Assembly (NCBI GenBank): GCA_037178625.1
Contig: CM074128.1
Location: forward strand, 1,984,001-2,048,000
DNA: 64,000 nucleotides
Reading direction: 5' to 3'
Origin: Skeletonema tropicum
Lineage: Eukaryota > Bacillariophyta > Thalassiosirophyceae > Thalassiosirales > Thalassiosiraceae
This document shows, piece by piece, positions 42,320 to 54,034 of this stretch (its first letter is position 1; every line of letters begins with the position of its first letter). Position numbers and translations under genes: made by a program. A model generated the notes under the pieces. That model ran no database searches and had not been told where the DNA came from. It was given only the letters and a program-made list of their open reading frames with translations.

Positions 42320-45120
42320 TCAAATTTCTGCTTGACAGTGTTCAAACATTACCTTCACAAGCAGGGATGCAAAATCAAACGCCCCACTTCTTGTATTGTG
42401 AGCATCCGAGAGTTGCACACTTCTAATGCCCTGCCTCATACAAGCAATGGGAATCGAAGCAGATGCAATGAACTCATCAGTTTTCGTAGGAGTTGAATTC
42501 TTATCCATCACAGTGAACTGCATCAGAGCAACGCAAGCATTCTTCACGTCGAAGTGGAACGTGTCCTCGAACTTCCATATGGGAGAGAACCCATTATTGA
42601 AAACAGTGTTTGTCACTTGGGTGGATGTGACTTCTCTTCCGTCGCTGCAGTCAAAAAGAGTGATGTTGACGTATGGATTGATGCACTCTCCGTCAGAAAC
42701 TCCTTTTGGCTTTGGGATGCAAGATCCACTGAGAATCTTTACCTCTATGTGCGTCGTGCGAGGTTCGGTCACACCCTTCATCAGTAAAGTCGACGGTTTC
42801 CGCACGTACCCTTGTTCTCCATTTTCCCTGAAACGACCATAATTCAATCGAACCATCTCGTCAGCAGTTTGAAGATTCAAGGCAACCATTTGACACCCTG
42901 TTGCCCACGCTAAGATAGGACTGTAATTGCTCGAATTCGTTCGATTGCCCGATGGGAACGTGCGTGAGATATGAGTCTGATTATATTGTATCCAGTTTTG
43001 CGATAGGTTGTGTTTGCAAAATGATCTCACTCTTGATTCAGAGAAAGAGTGCATGTGATGTGTCAAAGCCTGTTCACTTTCTCTCCATGTCTTAAATTTA
43101 GTCCCATGGAAGAGAGTCAATTTGGCCAACTCTGGAGCTATTTTCACTGATGTTTGTGACTTTTTAGTATTTCCCGTCACTGTCGTCTTCTCTGTACGAA
43201 CTGATTGCATTTCCGTCAAGTCGTCGTCTGCAGCATCGTCATCGGTATCGTAGTCGTCGGTTGCACCGGTTGTTGGTCGTCTCCCTTTCAGCACTACCTT
43301 GCCACGAAGTTGTGCTGGGGATGGCAGCGAGCCTCTAAGCGAAGATTCGTCTGGAACGTAAAGCAGACGACCAAGTATCGACTTCAATTGCGAGGCCATT
43401 GCCTGCTGAAAAGGTATACTGCAATGATTCTCCAGGGAGAGAATGATCGGATATGTCTTTGGATTGAGCATCAAGAACACATCTAATGATTTGATGATAT
43501 CTTCGAAGAGAATCTTTGATGTGAGTGTCCGCCCATGATATACAACAGGCATGGGATTACCAAACTCGTCTCTTGCCCCATCCCAAATGTCTAGTTCCAG
43601 GCACCTACAACCTGAGAACCAAACGTTAGAACAATTGAAAAGGTGGACCAACTTAACTTTGCAATCATGCCTGTCTCTACTTACCTCGATACAGCGCTTT
43701 CGTGTACATTTCCACGCTAGATTTGGACGTTAGCTGATCGCCAGTTAGGTAGGTATTGTGGCTTGAATTGATCCAGTACTCAGATAAGGGCTTATTCATT
43801 TCGCTGCTTTTGCAAACTTGTTCTCTTTTGGGGTTGAATATATCGTTATCTCTGCTCAACAAGTAGGCCTCAAATTGCTCTAAGCTAATGTAATTATGTT
43901 CAGTGATATGATTCGAAACATCCGCCAGCTCTAATTGATGTAGTTTTGTAAATATCTGGATCACGTCCTCCATTGTTTTGTTGTCTTCTCCTTGTTCAGT
44001 CAGTAAAAATTTATTTAGGAAGGAAGTTGCCGAAACCTTCTTCCTGACTTTATTCTTTGTCATGAATTGTCCGAATATATCATAAAATAACTGCACATTT
44101 CAAACAAAAATCAAGAAGATTAGGTGAGTAATACATACATCTAAGGCTATTTCATCATCTTCTTCTTCAACTTACCTGAGTCACTGGCTTGACTTGCCAA
44201 GTAGCCATATCTCTCTTAGTTTTGTGTAACAAAGTTACGCATTGATCAAAAGAAAGCCCTTGCTTTCGCTGTGCCTTCGTCAAACCCAGAGTTTTAGCAA
44301 ATTTTTGGTACATTGCGCCGGTACTCTTTTCCTTAACATGGAAATTGATCCTATTCAATAGCTCACCCATTTCCTTTTCATTGATTGTATTGGAGTCATC
44401 TCGGTCCACATCATTCCAGATGTATCGAAGCAATAGTACTTCGTTCCCCACTTTCAGCTTTGCACTCTCATATTGTCCTATGATGCTGTTTAAGATATAT
44501 AGCACTTCCTCTCTATCCCCTCCTCGGTCTACTATCAGATCAAGAGTCTCCGCCCCTCGAAAGATGAGCGAAAAGGAACGCTTTTCATCTAGCATAGGAA
44601 TGCCAAGGCTATTTCTCTGAGAGATCGATTGCCTCCTCTCTTTTTTACGGGCCATTTCAAACTTTAGCGTCATTTGTCCACTCAGAATCCGATCTATGGA
44701 CCCAATATCAACATCTGTATCCGACAGCAAAGATAGTACGCCTGCTTCTAATACTGCGCTTCCATCTATTGTATCTCCACTGATACTTCCGACAGAAGTC
44801 TGGCTAGTTCCACTCCACTTCCTACTGAGTATGCTTGGTCGCATGAGACTGCTTCCACCGACTCGCTCTATTTTTCGAGGGAGAATGAAAATGATGAACC
44901 GATCTTTTGACAATTTAAAGGTGACAGGTTCTAATCTTCCATTTGACCCAACTTTGAACATGCTAATTCCATGCAGGAACGAATCTGGCACGTGGATGTC
45001 TTGAAGGGCAGACTTGAAGTTTATTCTTCTGGACGGCTCTGGGGGAGGGTCGGTTTGATCAAAACCATTTTTGGGCGACCGCCCAATCCGAAACCGATCC
45101 ATTAGACTTCGTAATTGCAA
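42320..45120 (-). CDS. PLC: Phosphoinositide-specific phospholipase C
   Basis: Three exons, complement(42320-43611, 43685-44090, 44176-45120), have GTAAGT donors and 85- and 73-nt introns and give 880 residues. The order is a PH-like N-terminus (about 45-225), EF-hand region (about 240-400; DVDRDDSNTINEKEMGEL), catalytic X box, linker, Y box and a C-terminal C2 domain (about 740-875). Catalytic residues are visible: H426 in SSHNTYL, ELD at 456-458 with calcium-binding carboxylates, and H476 in VVYHGRTLTSK. Y-box phrases include NWIQYNQTHISRTFPSGNRT and WATGCQMVALNLQT. The enzyme cleaves PIP2 to IP3 and diacylglycerol in Ca2+ signalling. The full domain order is closest to PLC-delta. Confidence 0.93.
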
Positions 45121-45891
45121 GTAATAATAAGAGAAGACTTATGGCCGACAGCTGATATGTTTGCATTGGGTGATGTGAAGGCAGCCTGCTGTTGGCTGGC
45201 TGCTGGAGATGGAGTGATAAGTAGTCTTAGTAGCAGAAGTCAGACAGCGACAGCAGACCAAAGCCAAAGTAGAGCAGGCTCTACTCTATTCTGTCTTGCA
45301 CAAAACTGTGATGATGATGGAGTACTTATTATGTATGGAGCTCCCTACATACAAAAATCCTGAAAGTGGCAGCGCGAGCGCGCGCGCCAACATACCATAT
45401 GTACCTCTTTTTATTATTGCGCCTGTCTTTCTTGTTCTTGTCCATGTTCGAACTGACGTCTTCTCTTGCTATATATAGAAAGGTAGGTACCAAGAGTAAT
45501 CTCCGCCTCTTCCTTGGTTGAAGAGCAATTCTTCCTCTTCAATAATAGAATGTAGCAGAAACTTTATAGTACTATACACAACTAAGTACATCAATACTCA
45601 AACACATTAATCTTCTGAACTTTTTATGTCTGAACCGACTGAGAGCGCTTCTATTGAAGGTTGGAAGAGCGATGGTGCACCAGTTCAACAATGACATCTT
45701 TTTGACGCTGAAGAATGAAACGATAAAGACACGAGCAGACGAAATGATTCTGATTCATTCCTAGTTTTCTCCTCCCTTTTGGTGTTGTTCGCAATCCTTC
45801 TTCTTGTGAATGACTTAAATATTACTGGAACTCTCTCGGCCAACCTCTGCAGATGTAGAAAGCAGACCTTCTATCTATTTATGTTTGTGTG
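45121..45891. other. Intergenic region
   Basis: About 770 bp lie between the PLC start and the 3' end of the CRAL-TRIO gene. A CG-alternating run (GCGCGAGCGCGCGCGCC) is at 45,372-45,388. ORFs of 60-82 codons here show no recognisable domain. Confidence 0.5.
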
Positions 45892-47175
45892 TCAACTTTG
45901 TGCACGCTTTCTCTCCTTGCGTAGTCTTCGTAGCAACTGATTCCTCCGTTGATACACAGTAACGCCGTCCTTGTCTCTCACTTCACTTGACTTCACACCA
46001 GGTTTGTTGATATCTTCAAAAATAAACCCTCCTACTGCAAGAGCTTCTAAAAGGGGTAGATCAGGATCTTCAAGTTTTGCTTGTACTGCAGCATTCATAC
46101 GCGGATCACCAGGTCGTCCAGGTTGAACCGACTGTTTGGTGGCAGTTGAAGACGCTTTTTTCTTCGCTTTCTTCACCTGAGCATATGGCTTCTTTCTTCC
46201 TGGTACTAACAAAGCAGTGTCTACGGATGACCCAACAACATTTTCGGATTTTGTCATGCGAAGTTGAGACGCATTATCGCTCTCCTCCGATGTGATGCAA
46301 CCTTCAGCGGCCAAGCGTTCCCGTATAAAGCGTTCTGGTGAAAATACTATGGAACCACCTACATCAGTGGGCAAGCACTCCTTTGGTATCCCCTTTTCTC
46401 TCAAAGACTCAATAACTTGTTCACATGTTCCATTGTGTACAACAAAAGTATCTCTCTGATCTTGAGATAAAACAGACTTCACCATGGCTGCCACAAGTGG
46501 AAATACAGGATTTGTGTGGCAACAATGTGTTTGACGCCATCGCATCGGGAAGAAGCGATCCCCGGACGTGCAAATTGCGGCTGTGCTCCTAGCATCAAAA
46601 TTAGTCAGTGAAGTGTTTTTTGCATTCGATACGACGATAAATCCATTTCTCAGTGCTACATCATCCTCCATTGCAACATGCATAAGGTACCACCACGTGC
46701 GAATTACATTGTGAAATTTAGAGGGTAAAAGATTGATGGGATTACAGAAAATAATGGCTCTGCCGAAGTTGTCCTTCAGGGGTAGTAGACTTAAATAGCC
46801 ATCATACAAAGATTGCACGTGGTTCTTCATCGCCCCGAAGAGTGTCAACGGCAGTATGTATTCCTCCCCAAACACTTTTTTGCGATGTTCCCAATAATTT
46901 ACCACCCTTCTCGCTGCGAGCTGATAAGTATTTTTGGAATTGTTTAGACAAGTAGCGTCACCAAAGCAACGAAGAAAAGGGTCCTGTATAATATTTAACT
47001 CACCTTCGCGTTATTATCTTCCGCATATAAAAATTGAGACAAATGTTGATCACACACTAGATCTGGGGCGGCGTGCTGCGCATAAAGAAAGGAAGGCTTC
47101 ATGTTGTCGGGTATGTTGTCCAATTCCTCTTTCATCAGACGCAGGCCATTTTCGGCATTCATTTCGTGTGTCTGA

Positions 47176-47219
<44 letters not shown>

Positions 47220-47291
47220 TTGTTCCTGAGACACACTTTCTCCGGTCCAAAACGGAAATGAAACGAGGCGGCTATTATTATTCGAGCTCAT
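45892..47291 (-). CDS. CRAL-TRIO (Sec14-like) lipid-binding protein
   Basis: Two exons, complement(45892-46920, 47004-47291), are joined across an 83-nt GTGAGT-AG intron and give 438 residues. Exon 1 carries a polyQ run of about 17 encoded by alternating CAA/CAG codons, then helices of the CRAL-TRIO N-domain (YAQHAAPDLVCDQHLSQFLY, split codon-perfect to LAARRVVNYWEHRKKVFGEE). Exon 2 has the lipid-pocket core: FGRAIIFCNPINLLPSKFHN, then a weak strand, NPVFPLVAAMVKSVLSQDQR, and IPKECLPTDVGGSIVF, the typical LP-x-x-GG closing motif. Such proteins exchange phosphoinositides or other hydrophobic ligands. The basic Lys/Ala tail and LRRLRKERKRAQS end suggest a nucleolar or RNA contact. Confidence 0.8.
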
Positions 47292-47552
47292 GATTTTAGA
47301 AGAAGATGTTAAGTATCGGAGATCGTCTGGATGCGGCGGGTTTCTGTACCACTAGGTCATAAGTCGTAACATCTTAACTCTCCATCTCCTCTCTCTCGCT
47401 CTCCACAAGTGTATCTTGACATTATCGAGCAGTTGAGGATGAATGAGGTTGAATTTGCTGTTCGCTCGGTGGTGTTTGGTACTTACTCCTCTCTCAGGAC
47501 TCAGGACGCAGCCGTAATCATAGCGCCGTTTCAGGAGGGGTGATCAGAACCC

Positions 47553-47765
47553 GTCCGTGAGATTGTTACACGGGTAACATTCACATCTCTGGCGGCGGCG
47601 GCGTTCCTACGTAGAAACATACCAGACCCATGAGAAATCTGTTACGGTAACAATCTCACGGACAATTGTGTCGTGTCACAGATTCGTTTCGGATGGGTGT
47701 CTCTCCTTATCTCTCCCAATATATCATCACCAAGCTGTGTCCGTGAGATTGTTACACGGGTAACA
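47553..47765. repeat. Cluster of three GTTAC/GTAAC palindromic repeats
   Basis: The sequence GTCCGTGAGATTGTTACACG followed by GGTAACA occurs at 47,553-47,579 and at 47,739-47,765. A slightly shorter inverted copy is at 47,640-47,663. The first and second form a 111-bp inverted pair. The core ATTGTTACAnGGGTAACAA recurs in both copies of the leader repeat before the Fanzor ORF (about 57,121-57,141 and 57,335-57,355). Confidence 0.75.
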
Positions 47766-49046
47766 ATCGTAATTCAACTGGCGGCTGTAGAACTCGCGGC
47801 AGCTGTTCTCCAGAGGGATAAGCAGGAACAATCCTTGTTGGACCGAATGGAGGCTGCAAGGAAAGTAGTAGAGGCAGAATCATTAGCGGAAGAGACTCGA
47901 GAGAAATGGAGGAGGATTCTTGAGGATGTGGAGAGAGAGTACGAGATTCTAGTCGATGGTGATGATGCTGAGACGCCAGATGATAAACTTCTCAAAAAGC
48001 AAATGCTTGAGCAGAGCTGTATGGTGAAGAACACAATTGATGAGCTACAACGTATACACAAGAAGTACTCTTGCTTCTCTCAAGTTATCATTGTGGATAC
48101 GCTAAAGGAATTCAACGTTGATCTTCAGGTATACTTTAACGGTGTTATCGTTGGTCCGCACTGCATGATTTTAGCCAAGAACGCCGAGGAGATTCAAGGA
48201 CATCTTTTTGATGAGATGATGAAGAAGGTGATGGAGCCGAGTTTGAGAGAGGCGATGAAGAAGTACAGAGATAAGATGGTGGCGATTTATAAGGTCTGGT
48301 ATGAATTATGCAAGACAATGATGAGCACCAAAGAACAGGATGACGCTGCCATCCAAAAGTTTGAAGACAACATCAAGGAATTGAAGAGACAAATTCATAA
48401 CTTGATTGTAGTCGACCCGCCTCTCTCTGGCGACAAGAACCCTCTACAACTTCCGACCAAATTGAAATGGTTCACTCTGCTATCGGATGTATTGGTGAAC
48501 ACACTCAAGTTATGGCGCTGTATTGGTGATGTGGCGGAGGAGAGTATTGAGAGTTTTCACCCAAGAAGGAATAAGATGTCGAGGAGGTACTGCCAAGTGA
48601 GAGGGAAACGTCGAAACGAATTGATAATGAAAGCTTTACAATTTGAAAGCGCCTCATGGATATGGGAAGGTATTAAAGCCATGTTGAAGGCTACAAAATC
48701 GAAGCGTGCCAAAGTCGTTCGAACACAGCAGCCGACCGCTGTAGAAGAAGCTCCTCAGGAAGAAGAAAATGAAGAGCAGCAGCAGCAGCAGCAGCAGCAG
48801 GAGGAGGAGGAATTGCTTGATTGGGAATTACAAATGAATGAATGCCCGTCACTTCGAGTTCAGGATGACTTTGAACACGAAGATGAGGCATTACGCAGTG
48901 CTTACATGAAGATGGATACACGAATTCATATTTGTTGTGGATGTAGACAGCGATTTATCGGAGAACGTGCACTGAAAATCCACCAAAACGAACGTCACAA
49001 GATCAAAAGTGAAGAAACTGACGCAGTCGATGGAACTGTACGATGA
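47673..49046 (+). CDS. Unknown protein with C-terminal C2H2 zinc finger
   Basis: The ORF spans 457 residues, but the first about 30 codons read through the GTTAC repeats, so the real start is probably ATG 47,847 (residue 59, MEAARKVVEAESL). The body is coiled-coil and helical (EKWRRILEDVEREYEILVDG, FDEMMKKVMEPSLREAMKKY, QKFEDNIKELKRQIHNLIV). A Glu/Gln run lies at about 360-385. The C-terminus is one C2H2 finger: HICCGCRQRFIGERALKIHQ then NERHK. I do not recognise the family. Its position at the edge of the mobile island, and the palindromes at its start that also occur before the Fanzor gene, raise the possibility that it belongs to a mobile element, but it could be an ordinary gene. Confidence 0.55.
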   Translation: MSQIRFGWVSLLISPNISSPSCVREIVTRVTIVIQLAAVELAAAVLQRDKQEQSLLDRMEAARKVVEAESLAEETREKWRRILEDVEREYEILVDGDDAETPDDKLLKKQMLEQSCMVKNTIDELQRIHKKYSCFSQVIIVDTLKEFNVDLQVYFNGVIVGPHCMILAKNAEEIQGHLFDEMMKKVMEPSLREAMKKYRDKMVAIYKVWYELCKTMMSTKEQDDAAIQKFEDNIKELKRQIHNLIVVDPPLSGDKNPLQLPTKLKWFTLLSDVLVNTLKLWRCIGDVAEESIESFHPRRNKMSRRYCQVRGKRRNELIMKALQFESASWIWEGIKAMLKATKSKRAKVVRTQQPTAVEEAPQEEENEEQQQQQQQQEEEELLDWELQMNECPSLRVQDDFEHEDEALRSAYMKMDTRIHICCGCRQRFIGERALKIHQNERHKIKSEETDAVDGTVR

Positions 49047-49442
49047 ATAGATTGATAATTATATAAATTTACTGTTTTATTTCAATCGTATGAAGTGTTA
49101 GTGACCACTCAGTCCAGTAGCATGCCGTAGAGCCGACACGAGTTTGGGCGGAGACGAACGAAAAATTTAAAATCACTCGAAAAACTCACACTTCAGGTCT
49201 CGTCACAAACTGACATGTAAATTGTCACGCTCGAGAGACCGTGGACGCTCGCACTTAACGCTTCAACGCTCAAATTTTTTTTGCCCGCCACGCATCATCA
49301 ACTCACAACACACACACACACACGCACAGCAATTGAAAACTGTCTTCGCAGATTAGCATGTTCGTTATCACTTAGCGTAGATAATGTCGCCTCTTGAGGG
49401 CCCACCAGACGTACACAAAAAGTATATTTGAAGTTAATCGTA
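49047..49442. repeat. Intergenic region with a truncated copy of the island's long-TIR repeat
   Basis: Positions about 49,358-49,417 (TTCGTTATCACTTAGCGTAG ... CCAGACGTAC) match the right terminal repeat seen at 55,727-55,800 and 63,821-63,875. The copy stops at CCAGACGTAC, losing the usual TTTAAAATTTCTGTTAC end. A CA dinucleotide run lies at 49,305-49,324. No gene is seen. Confidence 0.7.
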
Positions 49443-50219
49443 GTCCCACAAAAAAGTATACCAATTAATTACTTATTCCTACGTGAAGTCCTACACAAAA
49501 TGTCCGAGAGGCCCTATCCACAATCAGTTTTTTTGTTTAAATTTAAAAGGTTAATTTCATAAGGACTCTCCACTGGTATTCTCACATACCAGTACATCAT
49601 CCTTATCTGAGTCTCCGGATTCCAGACAGTGTCTCACTTTCTGGCTAGATTAGCCAGATCACTTCTAGATCAGCCGATCTGTCTCGGGATCAGCTTAGTC
49701 GTTTGCTGACCCGTAGATCATTCCCTGATCCGTCTCTAGAGATCAGCCAGTAGTCATCTTAGTCTGACTTCGTCAGCCAGAAGTCGACCACACGACTGAT
49801 CTTTGACTTCTTTCACTCGATAGACATCTCATAAAATAAGTCTTCCAGCTCTGCATCAATCTCTTGCTTGCATCCATTCCTTTTGATTTAACGTCTTTAT
49901 CACAATAGGAAATAGGAACACAATAGACTGCACTCCTCTTATTACCTAAAATGGGCAAGTTCAGATCCAGCTTGCCAGTTAATAGCACCTGAATACCATC
50001 CTAAACTAATCACTTATTTATTTATAAAAAATTTCCGCTTAACAACCTCCAACCTGTACTTATTTGATCGTAACCGCCGGGAAATTATATATAATATGTA
50101 ACAGAAATTTTATAACCGCCGGGAAATTAGCTTTCCAACGGTGTGCGATAGCAAATTCCTCGACGAAAATTGATGAAATTTAAGCCAAATTAATTCGAAA
50201 GTATACTTTTTTGTGGGAC
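49443..50219. mobile_element. Mariner-like non-autonomous TIR element
   Basis: A perfect 19-bp inverted repeat, GTCCCACAAAAAAGTATAC, sits at 49,443-49,461 and 50,201-50,219, followed on both sides by AATTAATT after a short gap. The CCC-ACAAAAAAGTATA end, with GAGGGAGCAC outside the right end, resembles Tc1/mariner (Stowaway/MLE) ends. The 777-bp interior has no long ORF. It contains a stretch of GATCAG/CTGATC palindromes (49,640-49,760) and a small secondary insertion at 50,088-50,112. I see no clear TA duplication at the outer edges. Confidence 0.55.
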
Positions 50220-52099
50220 AGAGGGAGCACGGACAGAATACATAGGGAGTACCCTTTTCTATCGATGTTGGCAATGGAATCACAGCAGAATATTGGGCAG
50301 ACTCTTCACTATTACCCTACTGAGAATAATACTGCTGTAATCATTAAAATCGGGCTAATATTGGCGTAGTTATGGTTGACTTTAACTATTTTCATTATTA
50401 TTTTATCTGCATTAAAAAATGGCGGGCCTCAACGCCCGTCACCCATCCAACTTCCAGCCAAACTCGGGTCGGGGGAAAAGAGAGGAAAAGAGCGGGGGAA
50501 AAGAGGGGAAGAAAGGCGAGCGAAGCGAGCATTAGAATCTACTCCTACGAAAAGAGAAGATGATGATGCAATTGCTCCTTCTTCGCTTATTATGCACTAT
50601 TTGCCTGCCTTTGACTCTTCGTACCTTCGCTTTAAATAATCACTTTTACTTTCATCTCGTTTTTTACCGTAATTGTGGTATAATTCGTGGTCGATAACCA
50701 TTCAAATTTGAGCCTTTCATACACTTCCCACGTTTTGATACTGAAACTCCAGCAGCGTGAAGCAGACTTGGCATCGCATCCTATTTTCAATGATTTGTTC
50801 TTGTGTAATTCCCTTCTGTCGCAGTGTTAGGTGCAGCAGCCTCTCTTCTACTTTCCAATACCGGATCAATAACTTTTGGTACATTAGTTCTTCTTTTCTT
50901 CTTGGGTGACGGCTTTGTTGCCAATTCGTCTCTTACTTCGTTTGTTACTTGTCCCAATGTCGGAGCTTCAACCACTTGTCTACCCATCGCAGCAGCAGGA
51001 ACATACAGAGAGAGAGAGAGAGGTAGCACCGATGGCGGCCCCCATTCCACCGCGTTGAAATTCAAGACATTCTTTCTTTATGCGTAGTGCTATCTAACAG
51101 AGATTGCACTTCTTGGGTAGCAACTTGTTGGCTCATTTCATTGATGGTTCCACATCTCAAAGGCGCGTTCCCTACAGCTTTCATGATGTTATTTGCCAAT
51201 GCTTTTGCACTTGCAAAACCCACACGGTGAAGTGGAGGCACAGTCGTTCCGGCAATATATGCATCCTGGATCCTGGATCAACCCCAGGCGCCAAGCTTCG
51301 TACTCTTTACCAGCTGCTTCTTGAAGCAGTCTCTCATAGATATACCTTCTTGAACTCGTATCAATTCCAGCATGGCCTGCCAATTCATTTTAGAGCTGTA
51401 GCGACTCATCAAACGACACACTCTTGAATGCGGCAGATGTTCGTGCAGAGTGTGATTACAGCCACAAGTACATGGCAGTAGTTTGACAAATCCGAGTGTA
51501 GATCCACCAGCGCTGAGCTGTTTCTCTACTCTGATTGGGAATTCAAGAATCTTTTTGTAGATTGTGTACCTATTGTGTACCATGTTGTGTCTCCTTTGCG
51601 AGGAGCTCCTCTCACCCTATTGCGATTTCTTTCATTGTTTTAGCCATGCTGCGTCGGATTTCTTTTTGTGAGAGTTTTGCGCCATGGTATCGAAAATGTA
51701 GCCATGCTGCGTCGGATTTCTTTTTGTGAGAGTTTTGCACCATGGTATCGATGTGGAGGTGGTATTATTGACATCGAAATACTAGCGGAAACGTAGGGGA
51801 AACAGCGGCCATCAGATTGTTTTCTGCAAACCATCTCCAACATTCGGCTACAGCCGGAATTATACATAGGAATTAGTATGGTCTTAGCTTAGTTTTTGGA
51901 CTCAGCTTAGATCCTCTGATTGGAATTTGGTCGAGCTCCCTAAACACCATGCCTTCTTGCTATTGTATGTAGTTGATAGGCACACACTTAGGCCTCATGC
52001 CATCCAGCCCTTGCTCCTGCGCTGCAGTCAGTACCGTCCCATGATTTTGCAGCTGTCGTTCGAACAATACACAACAACAACAACAACAACAACAACAAC
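50220..52099. other. Gene-poor stretch upstream of the 2OG oxygenase
   Basis: About 1.9 kb contain no firmly supported gene. Minus-strand ORFs at 50,787-51,065 (with a basic KKKRR patch) and 51,278-51,583 (with CTCGCNHTLHEHLPHSRVCR) are unrecognised and may be decayed element ORFs. A 58-bp direct duplication lies at about 51,642-51,757 (AGCCATGCTGCGTCGGATTT start). The last 40 bases before the ATG at 52,100 are an ACAACA repeat in the presumed leader. Confidence 0.5.
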
Positions 52100-53575
52100 A
52101 TGACAATAGCTGCTGCTTTTTTGCTTCTACTGATTTTTTCTGCTACCGCGGTATTACTTGTTCATCCATTTGCAAGCACTCCTGCAGACGATGAGTTCTT
52201 CCCTCCGCTCGCTGACAGTAGTGACATCAGTTACTTTTTTGCCAATTATGATTTAGACGGCTTGCACTGGGCATTGTCGAACATCTTCGCTAGATCGGCG
52301 CGCAACCCAAACGTGTCAAAGGAACTGCCACAGGAGTTGGTTGCCAGAGGTGGTGGGGTGAGTTACACGAGCGAGTACAAGTTGAAGCATGACTTGGCAC
52401 AGGCACGGTATCTCGTCAAACACTTTAAATCGTCAAAAGATCAAGAAAGAGCTGCATACTTTGAATCAAAAGTAATCCCAACATATGAAAAAGTGTTGGC
52501 TAATATACCACCGCTAGAAAAGCTGGAGAAAACGAAAGGGCTTTACGCATTCACCAAAGAAGACTATTTGCTAGGAATAGAAGATGTTTACAATAAGGGG
52601 CTATTCATGACTAGTGCAGATGAGTTAGATCCAAGTTGGAGGCACCGCGGGTTACTTAATGAACAATTGAACTTCGATACAATACAGCAAGAATGGTTGG
52701 GCGAAAGAGAAGAAATGCCCACCACCCCATCATCCCCTATATCAGGAGTCATCGTAATTGACAATCTCCTCGATCAGCGCACCCTCTCATTGATAAGGGA
52801 GCTTTTACTCAAAAATACGTGGTGGTATCAAACGAAAACTCCACTGGAATTTGGAAAATATGTAGGGTCGTACATTGATGATGTGAGTTCAAATGCCCCC
52901 TAACACTTTCGTTTGCGTGAAGTTTGTGATATTATTTATTCTTGCAACCACAGCAATCTAGCTAATGATGCTTCTTTTCTACCGCACTTTCAGGGACTTC
53001 ACGACCCCATACTGCTGGAGTTAGCTAAAGAGATGCACAAAAAACTTCCCCGTATTATGAATGGTCATTATCTCAAGTACATGTGGGCTTACAAATATGA
53101 CAGTGAGGTGAGTAGATTGTTGCAATTTATTGGAATGACCATATCTTCTTTTCTGTTAGCTGCATTATATCATAACTCACGATTTCTACTTCTTTATTAG
53201 TGGGAAAGTGGGATCAATCTACATGCTGACGAGGCTGCTGTCAACGTAAATATTTGGATAAGCATGGAGGGGGCAGATTTGCAAGAAGATGACTATGAGG
53301 GTGGCCTTGTCGTATATACAGCGAAGCCAAAACAATCATGGGACTTCAAAACATACAATACGAACACAGAGTTCGTAAGAAAAGAGTTACTCGAGCCAAG
53401 CAATTTTGCCAATGTTACAGTAAAGCACCAGCCTAATCGTTGTGTCATCTTTGACTCGGCACTTTTCCATCAAACTCAGAAGTATCGGTTCAAGAAAGGA
53501 TACGAAAATGGCAGAATCAATTTGACTCTGCTCTTTGGCGAGATGAAAAAAGGCACTTCAAAAGAAGAGTTATAA
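52100..53575 (+). CDS. 2OG-Fe(II) dioxygenase with N-terminal membrane anchor
   Basis: Three exons, 52100-52882, 52994-53107 and 53201-53575, have GTGAGT donors and CAG/TAG acceptors in phase 0 and give 423 residues. Residues 1-24 are hydrophobic (signal peptide or anchor). The catalytic domain is in the last 200 residues: SGVIVIDNLLDQRTLSLIRE begins it. H307 and D309 (GINLHADEAAVN) and H389 (DSALFHQTQKY) bind iron, and R404 (NGRINLTLLFG) binds 2-oxoglutarate. The splice sites restore the HxD strand exactly. The family hydroxylates proteins or small molecules; the substrate is unknown. It is an intact gene inside the repeat-rich island and has an ACAACA-repeat leader. Confidence 0.85.
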
Positions 53576-53814
53576 CTACCAGTAAGCTCTGATGGGCAGT
53601 AGTTCAATGTAACTAAACTAAATGCAGACAGGTCAATCGGACATTGGGATGATTCCGCTTAGCCTCTTTAACAGAACATTTCTTGATTCATTGAAGGAGC
53701 TCAGGACTTGATAGAGTTGCAATCGACATGCCTAGAGTGAATGTCCCAGAATTGCTTCTACAGAAGGTGTTTGGTATACGCCAACCATATGCTCTCTTGT
53801 GATCCATCTTTTGC

Positions 53815-54034
53815 CCCTAGAGGGCTAATCAGACGTACTTTAAAATTTCTGTCATCTTGCGTAGGATGTGAAAATCTTTGATTGGAATCGAAGCTAGTGA
53901 CAACAGAAGCCCGATAGCTGACTAGGGTGCACCGTGTGCGAGTAAAAGAGAAGAGATAAAGCTGTACTTAGGCGCACGCAGCTGAAGCTGAAGATGAGCG
54001 GCAATCTCAGGTATCTTTGATTTGATTTTCGAAG
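53815..54034. repeat. Fragments of two dispersed repeat families
   Basis: Positions 53,815-53,857 contain CTAGAGGGCT...CAGACGTACTTTAAAATTTC, the right end of the long-TIR family. Positions 53,918-54,034 (GACTAGGGTGCACCGTGTGC through GATTTGATTTTCGAA) match 63,343-63,470 in reverse orientation with a few changes. The second copy ends exactly where the SNF2 fragment begins. Confidence 0.75.

Noticed and set aside
46934..47293. Plus-strand ORF with Ala/Val repeat
   Set aside because: It is antisense to the polyQ exon of the CRAL-TRIO gene.
51189..51583. Minus-strand ORFs with Cys/His pairs as a zinc-finger gene
   Set aside because: They are short, overlap in two frames and match no finger spacing; left as unassigned.
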